This document shows, one piece after another, positions 21,794 through 31,690 of a stretch of DNA of 64,000 nucleotides. The notes beneath the pieces were generated by a model that saw only the letters and a program-made list of their open reading frames with translations, ran no database searches and was not told where the DNA came from. The DNA is from Diploptera punctata (Eukaryota; Arthropoda; Insecta; Blattodea; Blaberidae): contig JASPKZ010000423.1 in NCBI GenBank assembly GCA_030220185.1, positions 310,001-374,000 on the forward strand. Direction: 5' to 3'. How positions within the stretch are numbered: the first letter of the stretch is position 1; each line of letters begins with the position of its first letter. Position numbers and translations under genes: made by a program.

Positions 21794-22766
21794 CTCAAAC
21801 AGTTTTCGGACACTTTTGAAATCCACAATGGATTAAAGCAAGGAGATGCACTATCTCCTCTACTATTTAATTTTTTACTAGAATTAGCCATCAAATCTTT
21901 AGAGGAAGAGGAAAGCCTACAACTGAATGATAATAATAAGCTGTTAGTTTATGCAGATGATGTAGTACTATTAGCCGCTAGCGAGGAGATACTAAAGGAC
22001 AACACGCACACACTACTGAGTAACACTAAGAAATTGGGACTGGAAGTAAATATTAGTAAAACTAAATATATGGTCACAAGTAGAAATTCAGTATATAATG
22101 GAAATGGACAGCTAATGACAAATGAGGGAAATTTTGAGGAAGTGGCTGAATTCAAATACCTAGGAACAATAATCACAAATAGGAATGAGATGCACAAAGA
22201 AATTAAACATAGGCTCAATTCTGGAAATGCATGCTATTATGCATTGCAGAGACTTTTGATGTCCGAACTCCTTTCGAAAAACGTTAAGCTGAAAATATAT
22301 AATACTATTATTCTACCAGTTTTATTATATGGGTGCGAAACATGGACTCTTACTTTAAGGGATGAAAGGAGATTACGAGTATTTGAGAATAAAGTTCTTA
22401 GGAAAATTTTTGGACCAAAGAGAGATGAACAGACAGGTGAATGGAGAAGACTACATAACAATGAACTACATGGTCTGTATAGGAAGCCAGATATAATAAG
22501 AACAGTTAAGTCTCGTAGACTGCGATGGGCAGGACATGTTGCACGTATGGGGAATGAAAGACGTGCATGGAAGCTTCTTGTAGGAAAGCCAGAGGGAAAA
22601 CGTCCAGTTGGTAGACCAAGAATGAGGTGGGAGAACAACATTAACTATTATTTGAGGGAAGTAGATTATACAGGGGATGATTGGAAAACATTAGTTCAGG
22701 ATAGGGATGTATGTCCGCGCGGGCATGAACGTACGGGTTCGATAGTGCCAGTGAGTAAGTAAGTAA
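21794..22766 (+). pseudogene. LINE-A reverse transcriptase, best copy (322-codon open frame)
   Basis: Open from 21794 (after TGA) to TAA at 22760-22762. Order: RT motif B 'GLKQGDALSPLLFN' (about 21830), catalytic motif C 'VYADDVVLLAAS' (YADD 21950-21961), motif D-like 'GLEVNISKTKYMV', 'FKYLGTIITNRNEM', 'LLYGCETWTLTLRDERRL', 'GPKRDEQTGEWRRLHNNELH', 'RLRWAGHVARMGNER' and 'KPEGKRPVGRPRMRWENN'. Compared with other copies about 11 bases are missing near 22710, shifting the C-terminus into a foreign frame. Tail is (AAGT)n at 22749-22766. N-terminal half (endonuclease, RT motifs 0-A) is absent by 5' truncation. Transcription factor-like short words ('GRPRMRW') are part of the LINE. Confidence 0.88.
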
Positions 22767-22769
22767 TCT

Positions 22770-22898
22770 TAGTGTGGTCAAAAACGTATGTGTGTGATCC
22801 AAAGTTAAAGTCCATCTCCCGACAGGCCTTGATGGCATGTGGCACGTAAAAGTAACTATAAGTTGAGAGGTTAAACTGCGTTAATGGAATGGAATATA
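22770..22898 (+). mobile_element. SINE-1b tail fragment
   Basis: Matches the terminal ~130 bp of the SINE-1b at 19449-19896 (acgtatgtgtgtgatccaaag, ggcatgtggcacg, gttaaactgcgttaatggaatgg). It directly follows the LINE-A tail and has no head. Confidence 0.7.
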
Positions 22899-22899
22899 A

Positions 22900-23551
22900 A
22901 GTAAAATTCACAGAAATATCTCATTTAAATTCCATCAGTTGACAAACACCATCTTTTCAAATCACAATAAATATTAGCATGAAAACAAAATGTACAAATC
23001 CATCCTAATGAAGCATACAAACTCAGCATTTTCATTAAAATGACAATTTAATTTCGTAGTGAATTAGAGATAATTGGGAATAAAACACTTTGACTAGCCA
23101 ATATTCATTATTCCCATTACTAATAGTCACATTTCATTAACTTTCTACCTTACAGAGAGTTTAAAATAAATCCTTCAATTACGTCATTCTCATTCCATCA
23201 GTCAATTTGTTTAGCATGAGTAGTAATTAGTTCTCTAAACAAGTTGAATTATAATGCAGAATTGCGTGGTTTTGTCAGCTATTGCGTTCAATGGAAACTG
23301 CATTCGTGGTCCATAGGGAATTCGAGCCCGCAACTCTAGGGTTTATCTGCTTCAATTCACATTAAATTAAAAGTTACAACTGTTGTAGAGTAACTTCAAT
23401 TAACAGATATTTAAATAATTAACTGTCCTTACTCAGTTACATTAGACAAGAATGTCATCGTCTAAAAAAAACTGTGAACTTCACATTACACATTATCCAC
23501 TGCACTTGTAGATTTAGGAACAACAACAATAATAATAATGCTATTGATAAT
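22900..23551. other. no recognised feature
   Basis: AT-rich DNA; no match or coding signal. Confidence 0.35.
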
Positions 23552-24032
23552 ACTTACTTACTTACTGGCACTATCGAACCCGTACTTAAGCTCTCCATAC
23601 ATCCCTATCCTGAGCTAATGCTTTCCAATCATTCCCTGTATAATCTACTTCCCTCAAATCATAGTTAATGTTATTCTCCCACCTCATTCTTGGTCTACCA
23701 ACTGGGCGTTTTCCCTTTGGCTTTCCTACAAGAAGCTTCCATGCATGCCTTTCATTCCCCATGTCCTGCCCATCGCAGTCTACGAGACTTAACTGTTCTT
23801 ATTATATCCTATAAAGACCATGTAGTTCATTGTTATGTAGTCTCCTCCATACACCTGTCTGTTCATCTCTCTTTGGTCCAAAAATTTTCGTAAGTACTTT
23901 ATTCTCAAATACTCGTAATCTTCTTTCCTCCCTTAAAGAAAGAGTTGATGTTTCGTACCCATATAATATAAATGGTAGAATAATAGTTTTATATATTTTC
24001 AGTTTAATGTTTTTTGAAAGGAGTTGGTACAT
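23552..24032 (-). mobile_element. LINE-A 3' end, minus strand
   Basis: Starts with ACTT repeats (tail complement), then reversed C-terminal coding through 'GPKRDEQTGVWRRLHNNELH' and 'ILYGYETSTLSLREERRL' to 'LSKNIKLKIYKT'. Small deletions at 23583-23590 and 23757-23815 relative to other copies. Confidence 0.85.
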
Positions 24033-24057
24033 CAAAATTAATAATAATAGCAATAAT

Positions 24058-24455
24058 AATGGTTTATTTTACCTTTCGAAGTTAAGACCATAAGGTCTTC
24101 TCTTCCATTTCACCGGGTTAAATTACAGTATGCAGATATTAACAATTATGAATTATCTACAACTTGATTAATAGTAGCTAATAGACTTAGGCTGTACAAT
24201 ATACAGATGCCAAGAAAAAAAATATGATATTGATAATTAAAATAATAATAATTATTATTAAGGCTTATTTTATCTGATGCAGTTAACATCATACTGTCTT
24301 CTCTTCCACGTCACCAGATTAAATTATACAGATATTAACAATTATGAATTATTTAAGACTTTATTAATAATAGCTAATATTTAATAATAGCTAATTAATA
24401 ATAGGCTTAGGCCTATACAATATACAGATGACAAGAAAAGCATAAAAATATGAAA
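24058..24455 (-). mobile_element. two LINE-C-like 3' ends in tandem, minus strand
   Basis: 24058-24240 and 24262-24455 both begin 'ttattttac/atctg...taa', carry the LINE-C-type terminal segment (tcttctcttccayktcacc) and then share 'cagatattaacaattatgaatta' and 'tacaatatacagatg'. The first keeps a terminal hairpin AAGACC/GGTCTT, covarying with AAGGCC/GGCCTT in LINE-C. A subfamily related to LINE-C is likely; no coding is retained. Confidence 0.65.
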
Positions 24456-24471
24456 ATAATACTAATACTAA

Positions 24472-24476
24472 TAGTG

Positions 24477-24530
<54 letters not shown>
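24472..24530. repeat. (TAA)n microsatellite
   Basis: Uninterrupted TAA repeats abutting the SINE-1 3' end; a second (TAA)-rich tract follows the SINE head at 24862-24945. Confidence 0.95.
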
Positions 24531-24531
<1 letters not shown>

Positions 24532-24861
24532 ATCCATCCATAGCAATTCTGCCCGAAGGCAGATCTTTCACTCCAATCATAGCATTTTCATGCTATGCTT
24601 TGCAGCTTTACTAGGGAATTATAGGTGTGGTAGCTTCCCGTTGCTTTGCACACCGGTGAAGAATGATGATGATAATGATAAAGATGATGGCCGGATGATT
24701 TTCGGGGATCGCTGGGCCCTAACCATCCTGACATTTGTCTTACAGGCGAGAAAAATCCCCGAGAAGAAACCTCACCCAGGAGCCTGTCTCGACCGGGAAT
24801 CGAACCCGGGCCCGCTGCGTGACAAGGCATCACGTTACCTCGAGACCACAGCGGCGGACTA
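24531..24861 (-). mobile_element. SINE-1 full-length copy, minus strand
   Basis: Reverse of the SINE-1 at 37309-37640: 3' end catccatccatagcaattctgcc at the left, head with B-box complement gggaatcgaacccgg (24797-24811) and 'ccacagcggcgg' at the right. (TAA)n lies on both sides. Confidence 0.85.
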
Positions 24862-25022
24862 TAATAATAGTAATAATATAATAATAATAAAAATAAAAAT
24901 AATAATAACAATAATAATAATATCGGAAGTAAAAAGGAAATAAAAATATATATGGACATCATAGTAATATTAGAAAACGAGGTTTATAATTTATTGCCAT
25001 ATAAACGATTCAACTCAAATAG

Positions 25023-25223
25023 GCTTACTTTAAAACAGCTACGGAATTCTACGAAAACAGAAGTAAGCCCAGTGGATACTATGAGTGGATGACGAAGTCA
25101 AAAGGACTTAAAACGGTAGGAATTACTAAAGAAAATCCCAAAACAAGACATATTAGAATTAAGGTGAATACGTGGCAGTTTGACCAAGAGGACACCCCAA
25201 AGAAAAAAAACTGGAACATTTGA
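25023..25223 (+). other. unrecognised 66-codon open segment
   Basis: Open from just after TAG (25020-25022) to TGA (25221-25223), no start codon. The reading is rich in Lys/Thr with aromatic residues ('EFYENRSKPSGYYEWM', 'NTWQFDQEDTPKKK') and does not look like simple-repeat translation. It matches no LINE in this window. It may be a transposon ORF fragment; I do not recognise it. Confidence 0.25.
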
Positions 25224-25339
25224 CAGATGATGAAAACAAGTTCATAGCAATGAATGAAAGGACATTTGGGCTCAAAGGAAACGCCTTTAAGTACTTTGCG
25301 TAGTCCTACCTGGGCTCATCCGCAATAAAAAATGTACTA

Positions 25340-25530
25340 ATTTTTTATTAGGAATATTCCACATACAGTGTTTTCCTTCAACCCAAAGTGATTTGTCGCA
25401 GAGTTTCCTGTCTACGGGATCTTTCCCTCAAATCTCTAGCTTCATATTTCTTCACTCATGCATCCATCCTTGTTATCTAGGCCTCCCCCATCCACATTTT
25501 CCATTAGCTTCCAATTAATATATTAAATTA
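25340..25530 (-). mobile_element. LINE-G 3' end, copy 1
   Basis: Minus strand encodes a LINE terminus resembling 'RWIDR..RSMEARDLM...LWRQRITLG', followed by 'LWNIPNKI' and an (ATT)n tail at the left. About 190 bp; 5'-truncated. Confidence 0.65.
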
Positions 25531-25544
25531 ATAATAATAATAAT

Positions 25545-25750
25545 TAATAATTTTTTATTTAGGAAATATTCACAATACAAGTTTTCCTTAACCCAAAGTG
25601 ATTTGTCGCCGAGGTTCCTGTCTAAAGCATCTTCGTTCCTCAAATATCTAGCTTCCAACTTCTCTCACTCCATCCATCCATCCCTCCATCCATCGTTCTC
25701 TAGGCTGCCTCTCTACTATTCCATTGCTTTACATTAATATGACATTAATA
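25545..25750 (-). mobile_element. LINE-G 3' end, copy 2
   Basis: Same segment as copy 1 (ggaaatattcacaatacaag, aacccaaagtgatttgtcgc, ctctctactattcc), diverged, again with (TAA)n tail complement at its left. Two head-to-tail 3' ends suggest separate truncated insertions or a duplication. Confidence 0.65.
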
Positions 25751-26014
25751 ATAAATCATAATCATTTCCATTAACGAAGTTTAACTGTCATCTTCAAGGT
25801 ACTCTTAGTGTCACACCCACCAGGGCCTACAGTTAGACGACCTGTATTGGGAGGGATTTTAACCATGGATTCACACACTTGCTTTTCTTGACCACACAAT
25901 ATCTTGGAGCACCTCCCCGAATGAGTCATCTGCTCAAAGTCAGGGCCTCTCCAAGACAAACCACATTTAAACAAACAAACCATCACAACACACACATTCA
26001 TGCAAACAGCGAAA
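25751..26014. other. no recognised feature
   Basis: Moderately GC-balanced, no confident match. Short minus-strand frames have no family features. Confidence 0.3.
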
Positions 26015-26200
26015 TGATAATGATGGATATGATGGCAAGTGATGTCGAGGAACATGTTGGACCTTAAAGTTTTTCTGACTTGTCTTAAGGGAGGAAAAGC
26101 CCCAAAAAAAATCTTTCACCAAGCACACTTGTCTGACCGGGGATCGAACACGGCCACTGCGACGGGCAGCGAAGGTACGTTGAGTCACTGCGGTGGGTTC
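26015..26200 (-). mobile_element. SINE-1-type head and body, minus strand, diverged
   Basis: B-box complement gaccggggatcgaacacgg (26135-26153) and 'tcactgcggtgg' at the right, with 'gacttgtcttaagggaggaaaagcccc' as body. Truncated 3' end. Confidence 0.55.
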
Positions 26201-26295
26201 TGTCCTAGTTTTTTACTAAAATTTATTTTTCATTTTTATTTCTTTTTATTTTCTAAGGAAATATTTGAGGCTTTTTACACGCTTTCTAGCTTGAC

Positions 26296-26640
26296 CCGTA
26301 TCTTTATCTATCTATCTATCTTCTATCTATCTATCTCTGAACGGAATTTTTCAACGCGATTTTCACCATTAACATATTGGAGCGACTTGAAACTTTGTAT
26401 ACTTTAAAGGATCTGTGAGGAGACAATTAATTCATTTTTTCTAAAATCCTGGCCAGATCATCAGAAAATCAAAAACGTGTCTTGTTATCTAGTAACGCAA
26501 TTTTTGAACACGATTTTAACCCACTTAGAAACATTGGATCGACTTGAAACTTGTTTATACTGTAGAGGACGTTTGACAATACATATATCAATTTTGTTTA
26601 TAATATCTGGTCAGAATGATCAGAAAATCGAAAAATGAAA
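26296..26640. repeat. (TATC)n and a 154-bp tandem duplication
   Basis: 26303-26335 is a (TATC)n patch. Then two diverged units of about 154 bp start at 26340 (aacggaatttttcaacgcg) and 26494 (aacgcaatttttgaacacg) and share 'gacttgaaact', 'tatact' and 'gatcatcagaaaatc'-like words. Old tandem duplication of unknown origin. Confidence 0.6.
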
Positions 26641-26684
26641 CTGGTATAATAGATTGCGGACCTTGTCGACTTTTTAGTCAATCG

Positions 26685-26775
26685 TTGTAAGAGCTCAGTT
26701 GGTTAGAGTGGTGAACTGTAGTGGTTATATATTCAGTAATCCATAGGTTGCTGGTTCAAATCGGGCTGGGAGGAT
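26685..26775 (+). mobile_element. tRNA-like segment (SINE head or tRNA pseudogene)
   Basis: Contains GAGCTCAGTTGGTTAGAG (D-arm/A-box) and, about 45 bases on, CTGGTTCAAATCGGG (T-arm/B-box). Longer than a tRNA between boxes and without a paired acceptor stem, so not a functional tRNA gene. Resembles 47089-47163. Confidence 0.5.
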
Positions 26776-26875
26776 TTTTAGAAGAGTATTACTTTTAGTC
26801 ATACTAGAATAGTATCGAATTTAAAGATATTTACTTTTTTATCTATTCTGTAATAATATTAAAACTAAAAATTAT

Positions 26876-27349
26876 ATAATAGTTTAAAGAAACTAAAAAC
26901 ACACGCTTTATTAGAAAACCGAACTAAAAATGAAAATAATTTTAATTTCCAACACATTTGGGATAAAATCAAAGTGGTCAACCAAAAAATTCACATTCCA
27001 ATAATATAGCATAAAACTAGAGTTATCAACGAAAATGAAATAATTTTAGCATTCAAAAGCGTGGGGTTTTTTTTTTTATGATTTTTACATTTCCTTCTTC
27101 GAAAACGTTACTTTTACCAAATATATGTTTATTATCAATTATTAATTGATATAGAGCACCCCACGCTTTGATGATAATAGTTTCTTTTTGTTGATAACTC
27201 TAGTTTTATTCTATATGTGTTGGAGATGATATTTTTGTTGACCACTTTAATTGAATCTCAAGGTGTTGGAAATTAAAAATTTTTTTTATTTTTTTAGTTC
27301 GGTTTTTTCTAATAAATGTGTTGTTTTTTAGTTTTTTAAAAACTATTAT
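26876..27349. repeat. 474-bp imperfect palindrome (foldback element)
   Basis: Arms of about 191 bp (26876-27066 and 27159-27349) are inverted copies with a 92-bp loop. Matching blocks include CCGAACTAAAAA, TTAATTTCCAACAC, AAAGTGGTCAAC, AAACTAGAGTTATCAAC and AAAGCGTGGGG with their complements in reverse order. No coding. A transcript would form a long hairpin. Could be a MITE-like foldback or a hairpin locus. Confidence 0.75.
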
Positions 27350-27559
27350 TTATTTTTAAACTGTTTTCGACTCAAGCACTCCTTGATATAAGGGGGGAGA
27401 GAACACCAGAGTCGGGCAGCTGAAACAAGGAAGGATGTTCTGTGTAGAGCTACAGCTAGAGTTAAAATTTCTCTGTATCGTGTGTTTAAGTTAAGGTACG
27501 GATATAGTGAAAGTAAACGAGTAGAAATGCAAAGGAATAGTGCTACAAGAAATAAATAA

Positions 27560-27750
27560 TAATAATTATTATTTTATTAGGAATATTCCACAATACAGTG
27601 TTTCTCCTTCAACCCAAAGTGATTCGTTGTCGCAAGAGGTTTCTATCTATAGCATTTCTTCCATCAAATCTCTAGCTTCCATACTTCTCCTCACTCTATC
27701 TATCCAACGTTCTCTAGGTCTGCTCTTCCATTTCTGTACTTTTAATAATC
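27560..27750 (-). mobile_element. LINE-G 3' end, copy 3
   Basis: Third copy of the LINE-G terminus (minus strand), beginning with an (ATT)n tail complement at 27555-27575 and the words ggaatattccacaatacagtg and aacccaaagtgattcg. Coverage is almost the same ~190 bp as in copies 1 and 2. Confidence 0.65.
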
Positions 27751-27769
27751 ATGTTTGAACACCGTTGAA

Positions 27770-28050
27770 ATTTAAATTATTTCAATTTTAAATTTGTACC
27801 TTATAAAATTCCCGAGGATGAAGCATGTATTTGAAAGGCCTGAATTTTAATAGTGTGCCGATGTTTATAACAGAAGTTACGGTATTATAGTTGAGGACGA
27901 CTGTTTTATAAGGTGCGAGTTTAAAATTGAAGCTCTTCCACTTCTTTTCGTTAGCTTTCCAATCAAGGATCTTCTTCCATTCTTATGTGGTGTCCATACT
28001 ATTTCATACGTTTTTGTTCTATTTTTCTAATATGTGTTTTTCAACTTGCA
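27770..28050. repeat. Rep-M-like copy, then a LINE scrap
   Basis: 27770-27930 shows a Rep-M-like GAGGATGAAGC...GAAAGG module and GTTGAGGACGAC (27890-27901). 27930-28050 on the minus strand reads like a LINE fragment around 'WYGHHIRMEED', weakly. 28079-28143 is (TTA)n. Confidence 0.35.
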
Positions 28051-28154
28051 TAATTGTCCTTATTGTGCTGTTTCTGTCTTTTATTATTATTATTATATTA
28101 TTTTTATTATTATTATATTATTATTATTATTATTATTATTTTATATTTTCACAA

Positions 28155-28860
28155 TAATGTTTACATAAGTTACTTTTCGCGGATGACCAAGTTTTTAATA
28201 GCCCAGGATGTACATGATGTTTCTAATATGACAAGAAAATTTATTGAAGAATATAAAAAAATGGAATTTGAATGTTAATTTTACGAAGAGTGTATATTTA
28301 ATATTGAAGATGGAAGATGATGAAAATGTGTAGGTTGAACAAGAAGTAATTCGCAAAGTCCATAAATTTAAATATTTGGGAACCATTTAAGAAACTAATG
28401 CAATAATCTCATTCGAAATCGACAAAATAACAAGTATCTTTTTGTAATCTTGCAAGCCATGTTTCTCTTAACAGAGATTTGGGCGCTCTCCCCCTACAAG
28501 GAAAAATTTGAACCATACTAATTTAGTTACACTTGTTTTCGTATATATGTCCTTTTGAGTGGTCCGTGGTCAGCGTTCCGCGTCATACTGACATCTAGGA
28601 AACTAAGAAAAGTACAGGAATAAAAATGTTTGGTATGCTGAATTCATATTTTGGAATAAGAATATTGCAAATGACATAAAAATAATAATTTGTAATTAAA
28701 TTATTTAAAAGTTTGATGTTAAATGTTACTGAAACTTGGAAATTGGACAGACGACATGTAACAAAATTATTTGATGTAGAAATTGACTATTGGAGTAGAG
28801 CGTCCAGAAAATCAAGAATGTATAAAATTGGTAACCAACGAATTGGTCATCATCATCATC
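28155..28860 (+). mobile_element. decayed LINE interrupted by Rep-R
   Basis: RT motif C region as 'LLFADDQVLIAQDV' (FADD near 28168) followed by 'TRKFIEEYKKMEFE', then after the Rep-R insert (28450-28617) the thumb region 'KSLMLNVTETWKLDRRHV' and 'SRASRKSRMYKIGNQRI', ending in (ATC)n at 28851-28861. Many stops; inactive. Confidence 0.7.
28450..28617 (+). repeat. Rep-R dispersed repeat, copy 1
   Basis: About 165 bp nearly identical to 60265-60421 (ttaacagagatttgggcgctctcccc, gtcagcgttccgc, catactgacatctaggaaac). It sits inside a LINE remnant, so it was inserted. The minus strand has a B-box-like GGTTCAAATT. Class unknown. Confidence 0.7.
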
Positions 28861-29100
28861 ATATAACGGCATGTTTAACATGAATGGTTGTCATTCGTCT
28901 TTATATTGTTTTTATCTCAGATGACTCCCTGCATGAGAGATCACTTATTCGATGAGGCTTCCCATGTCCTGTGTAGAAAAAAAGGTATGTGATAGAAAGG
29001 GTTTCCAACAGGGTACATTGTAAAGACCGTTGCCTAGGGCATGTAAATGTACCTTAAGGGAGAGATTAAACTTACGATGTGTGAATCAAATAAATGGAAA
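28861..29100 (+). mobile_element. SINE-1b-like 3' part, diverged
   Basis: Shares order and words with the SINE-1b tail: 'gatcacttattcgatgaggcttcccatgtcc', 'ggtatgtgatag', 'gggagagattaaacttacgatgtg'. Confidence 0.5.
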
Positions 29101-29449
29101 AGAAGAAATTAAGGTTTTTCTATGGCACCGTAGTATCTATGAATATTCCGTCAGACAAGTGACTGCTAGCGTTATGTTGACTAAAATGATAAGATATGTT
29201 CCCGCTAGAGCCAATTGCCAACATGTTTAAATGGGAAAGTTGTTAGTTTGGGCAAGTCCGGGGGGAAAAAAATGGTAAGTTAAGTTTGGTAACTAGATTA
29301 TTTCAGCGTTCACTTTGTTTGTTTACCGGGCTTTTGTGATAAGTTGAAACCCTGTCTGATCATAATAAATATATTTTTTATTTCAGGATTGTTTCTGTTT
29401 TTTTACACAGGTATCCTCAACCAAAATACATAAGTGTTTTTTTTTCAAT
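29101..29449. other. no recognised feature
   Basis: No element match or coding signal. Confidence 0.3.
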
Positions 29450-29572
29450 ATTTCCCGGTCTTGCGTGTCTGCTTCTGCCAAATTTCTTTCTTCAAGTTGT
29501 CTTGAATTCCCTTTATCCACGTGGCTTTGGTCTACCACGTTTCCCTTTACCAGGAGGTATCCATTTCAATAC
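29450..29572 (-). mobile_element. LINE C-terminal scrap, minus strand
   Basis: Minus-strand reading across frame breaks gives 'LKWIPPGKGKRGRPK' and 'GIQDDLKKEIWQKQT', the usual basic GRPK-type terminus of a LINE ORF. Confidence 0.55.
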
Positions 29573-29583
29573 TTCAATAATAA

Positions 29584-29913
29584 ATCCATACATAGTAATT
29601 CTGCCCGAGGGCAGGTCTTTCACTGCAATCATAACATTTCCATGCTATGCTTTGCAGCTTTACTAGGGAATTATAGGTGTGGTAGCTTCCCGTTGCTTTC
29701 CACACTGGTGGATAATTATGATAATGATAAGGATGATGATGATAGCCGGATGATTTTCGGGGACCGTTGGGCCCTAATCATCCTGACATTTGTCTTACAG
29801 GTGAGGAAAAACCCCGAAAAAATTTCACCCAGGAGCCTGTCCCGACTGGGAATCGAACCCGAGCCCGCTGCGTGAAAAGGCAGCACACTACCTCGAGACC
29901 ACAGCGGTGGTCC
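29584..29913 (-). mobile_element. SINE-1 full-length copy, minus strand
   Basis: 3' end complement at the left (tccatacatagtaattctgcc), B-box complement gggaatcgaacccg near 29849, head 'ccacagcggtgg' at the right. Same structure as 24531-24861. Confidence 0.85.
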
Positions 29914-30846
29914 ATTAATATATACATGTTTTAAATTGTAAATATTGTGATTTTATGTTACTCTGAGCTCAATTTATCACTTAATTTTAAAGCATTTCTC
30001 ATCTTTTTCTATTTGGGGACGGGGGATCGGCATATATACCTATATTTCTGTTGGGTAATTATTCAGATACTGCAAAAATAAATTGTGTATTTTTTCCATC
30101 CGTTTTTATTTGAATTTATATAGGTGGCATGATAACATATAATCCCAAAAATTAAAGTGTTTCATTAAATAATACGCCATCTACCATTTCTTTAATAAAA
30201 TGTTTATCTGGGTATTGATTGTCAGTGAGGCAACTTGCTTTGAAATTAAGGATATTTAAAAACAAAGAACTCTTATGAATATTAGTTAAACTGTTTACAT
30301 TTAAAATATCTCTCTGAAAATTGTGAAGATGTTTACAATTAGCAGTTTTTAATCTGCCTTTAAAAAAGTTAAGAGATTTAGCTGAGGACGAAGTAGAAGT
30401 TCTTTCTTCTTGTGATTTTTATTGCTGTGTTGTAATTAAGCTTCTTCATTAGAGAACATTTTCGAATTTTTAGTTAGTCATAAAGCAAGAGAAACAGGAA
30501 GACTGAGATGGGGATAGCACGGTTGAAACTTTGTAGTGGTTGTGGGAGGCGGGGGTAGGGAGAGTTGGAAATTCTGTTTTCGTGTCGTGACGCCTGGGCT
30601 CCGCGGAACATTATCAAACCATAAATTACCACCTCAAATGAAAATGAGACATTTTTATAACTTCCTCTAGTAGAAATCCAAGATTCGGCGTGAGGCTACA
30701 TTTGCTAATTTTCTCCCTCCCTTTTTCTTCCCTCTCGCGCTATTTAGTACCTTGATCGCGCCATTTTTCATCATCTCTTTTTCATACTTCAATTCTCTTT
30801 CTCCAATATCGTAACATTTTTTGTCGACTCTTTGACTTTTATAAAT
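29914..30846. other. no recognised feature
   Basis: About 0.9 kb without a repeat match; a G-rich patch at 30545-30560. Nothing coding was recognised. Confidence 0.35.
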
Positions 30847-31190
30847 CACCATCATCATAGCCATTCACGAATTTAGGTCTTTCTTGACCTGTTTCGTATT
30901 CAATAGAAACACCATTAAGAAGTATTTTGAGTGCACGTTCAGGTCATCTTCTTGCTGCAGGTTGATAGTTCGCGAATTTAGGTCTTTGATGACCTGTTTC
31001 GGCCTTAGTAGAAACACTAATCGGGAGTATTATGAGTGGACGTCCAGGTCATCTTCTTGCTGCAAGTTGATAGTTCACGAATTTAGGCCTTTGTTGACCT
31101 GTTTCGGCCTCAATAAGAACACCAACCAGGAGTATTTTGAGTCGACTTGCAGGTTTTCTTCTTCCTGCAAGTTGATAGCTTTACATTTGT
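30847..31190 (-). repeat. three 105-bp tandem units derived from a LINE-E-like 3' end
   Basis: Units start at 30868, 30973 and 31078 (exactly 105 bp each), each opening with CGAATTTAGG and a short inverted pair (AGGTC...GACCT). The left flank has (ATC)n as in LINE-E tails, and the unit start resembles the LINE-E 3' hairpin region at 38396-38415. As 105 is divisible by three, a plus-strand frame (30884-31267) stays open as three ~35-residue repeats, probably by coincidence. Confidence 0.7.
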
Positions 31191-31324
31191 TTAGGTGTCC
31201 TGTGATCTTCCATTTGATGAACATGTTGCATCCATCTTCACTTATAATCATAAATTTTGTTTTCTAAAGGTTCCATGTGTATTTCTTCTACTTTTATAAA
31301 TAATGGTAATATTAAAACATGGAA

Positions 31325-31690
31325 TTCTATGCCACCAGGCCACCTACACAAATTCAATTAAAATTACGGAAAAATACTAAATGTTTTGGAATAAATGAAG
31401 AGAAAACCAAATATATGAGATGGGATAAATAAGGTAATGAAATATTAGTAAATTTTGAAATTGGGAATTATAATTTTGAAGGTGTTAAATTAATCTATTT
31501 ACCTTGGGTCGTCCTTCAATAACAATGATAAAATGGAACATGAAATTCATAAAAGAATTAGAACCATAAAGCCAAAGTTGTATTTAATGGAAAAGTAAGG
31601 ATGGAAGGGGATTTTATCAATATTAATAGAACTTTTTTATAATTTCACACATGTACCCATTAAGTTTATATTTTATTTGAGAATGGTTTC
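31325..31690 (+). mobile_element. decayed LINE fragment, plus strand
   Basis: Frame-broken translation shows 'GINEEKTKYMRW', 'IGNYNFEGVKLI', 'MEHEIHKRIRTI' and 'KPKLYLME', the post-YxDD region of a LINE RT. Heavily mutated. Confidence 0.55.

Noticed and set aside
22237..22641. 134-codon minus-strand frame opposite the best LINE-A copy
   Set aside because: Antisense shadow of the LINE-A coding sequence; the same shadow appears at every LINE-A copy.
30868..31182. CRISPR-like array
   Set aside because: Direct tandem units without distinct spacers in a eukaryotic repeat context.
30884..31267. Secreted or repeat protein of 127 codons with three ~35-residue repeats
   Set aside because: The repeats come from 105-bp DNA units matching a LINE 3' end; openness follows from the period being divisible by three.
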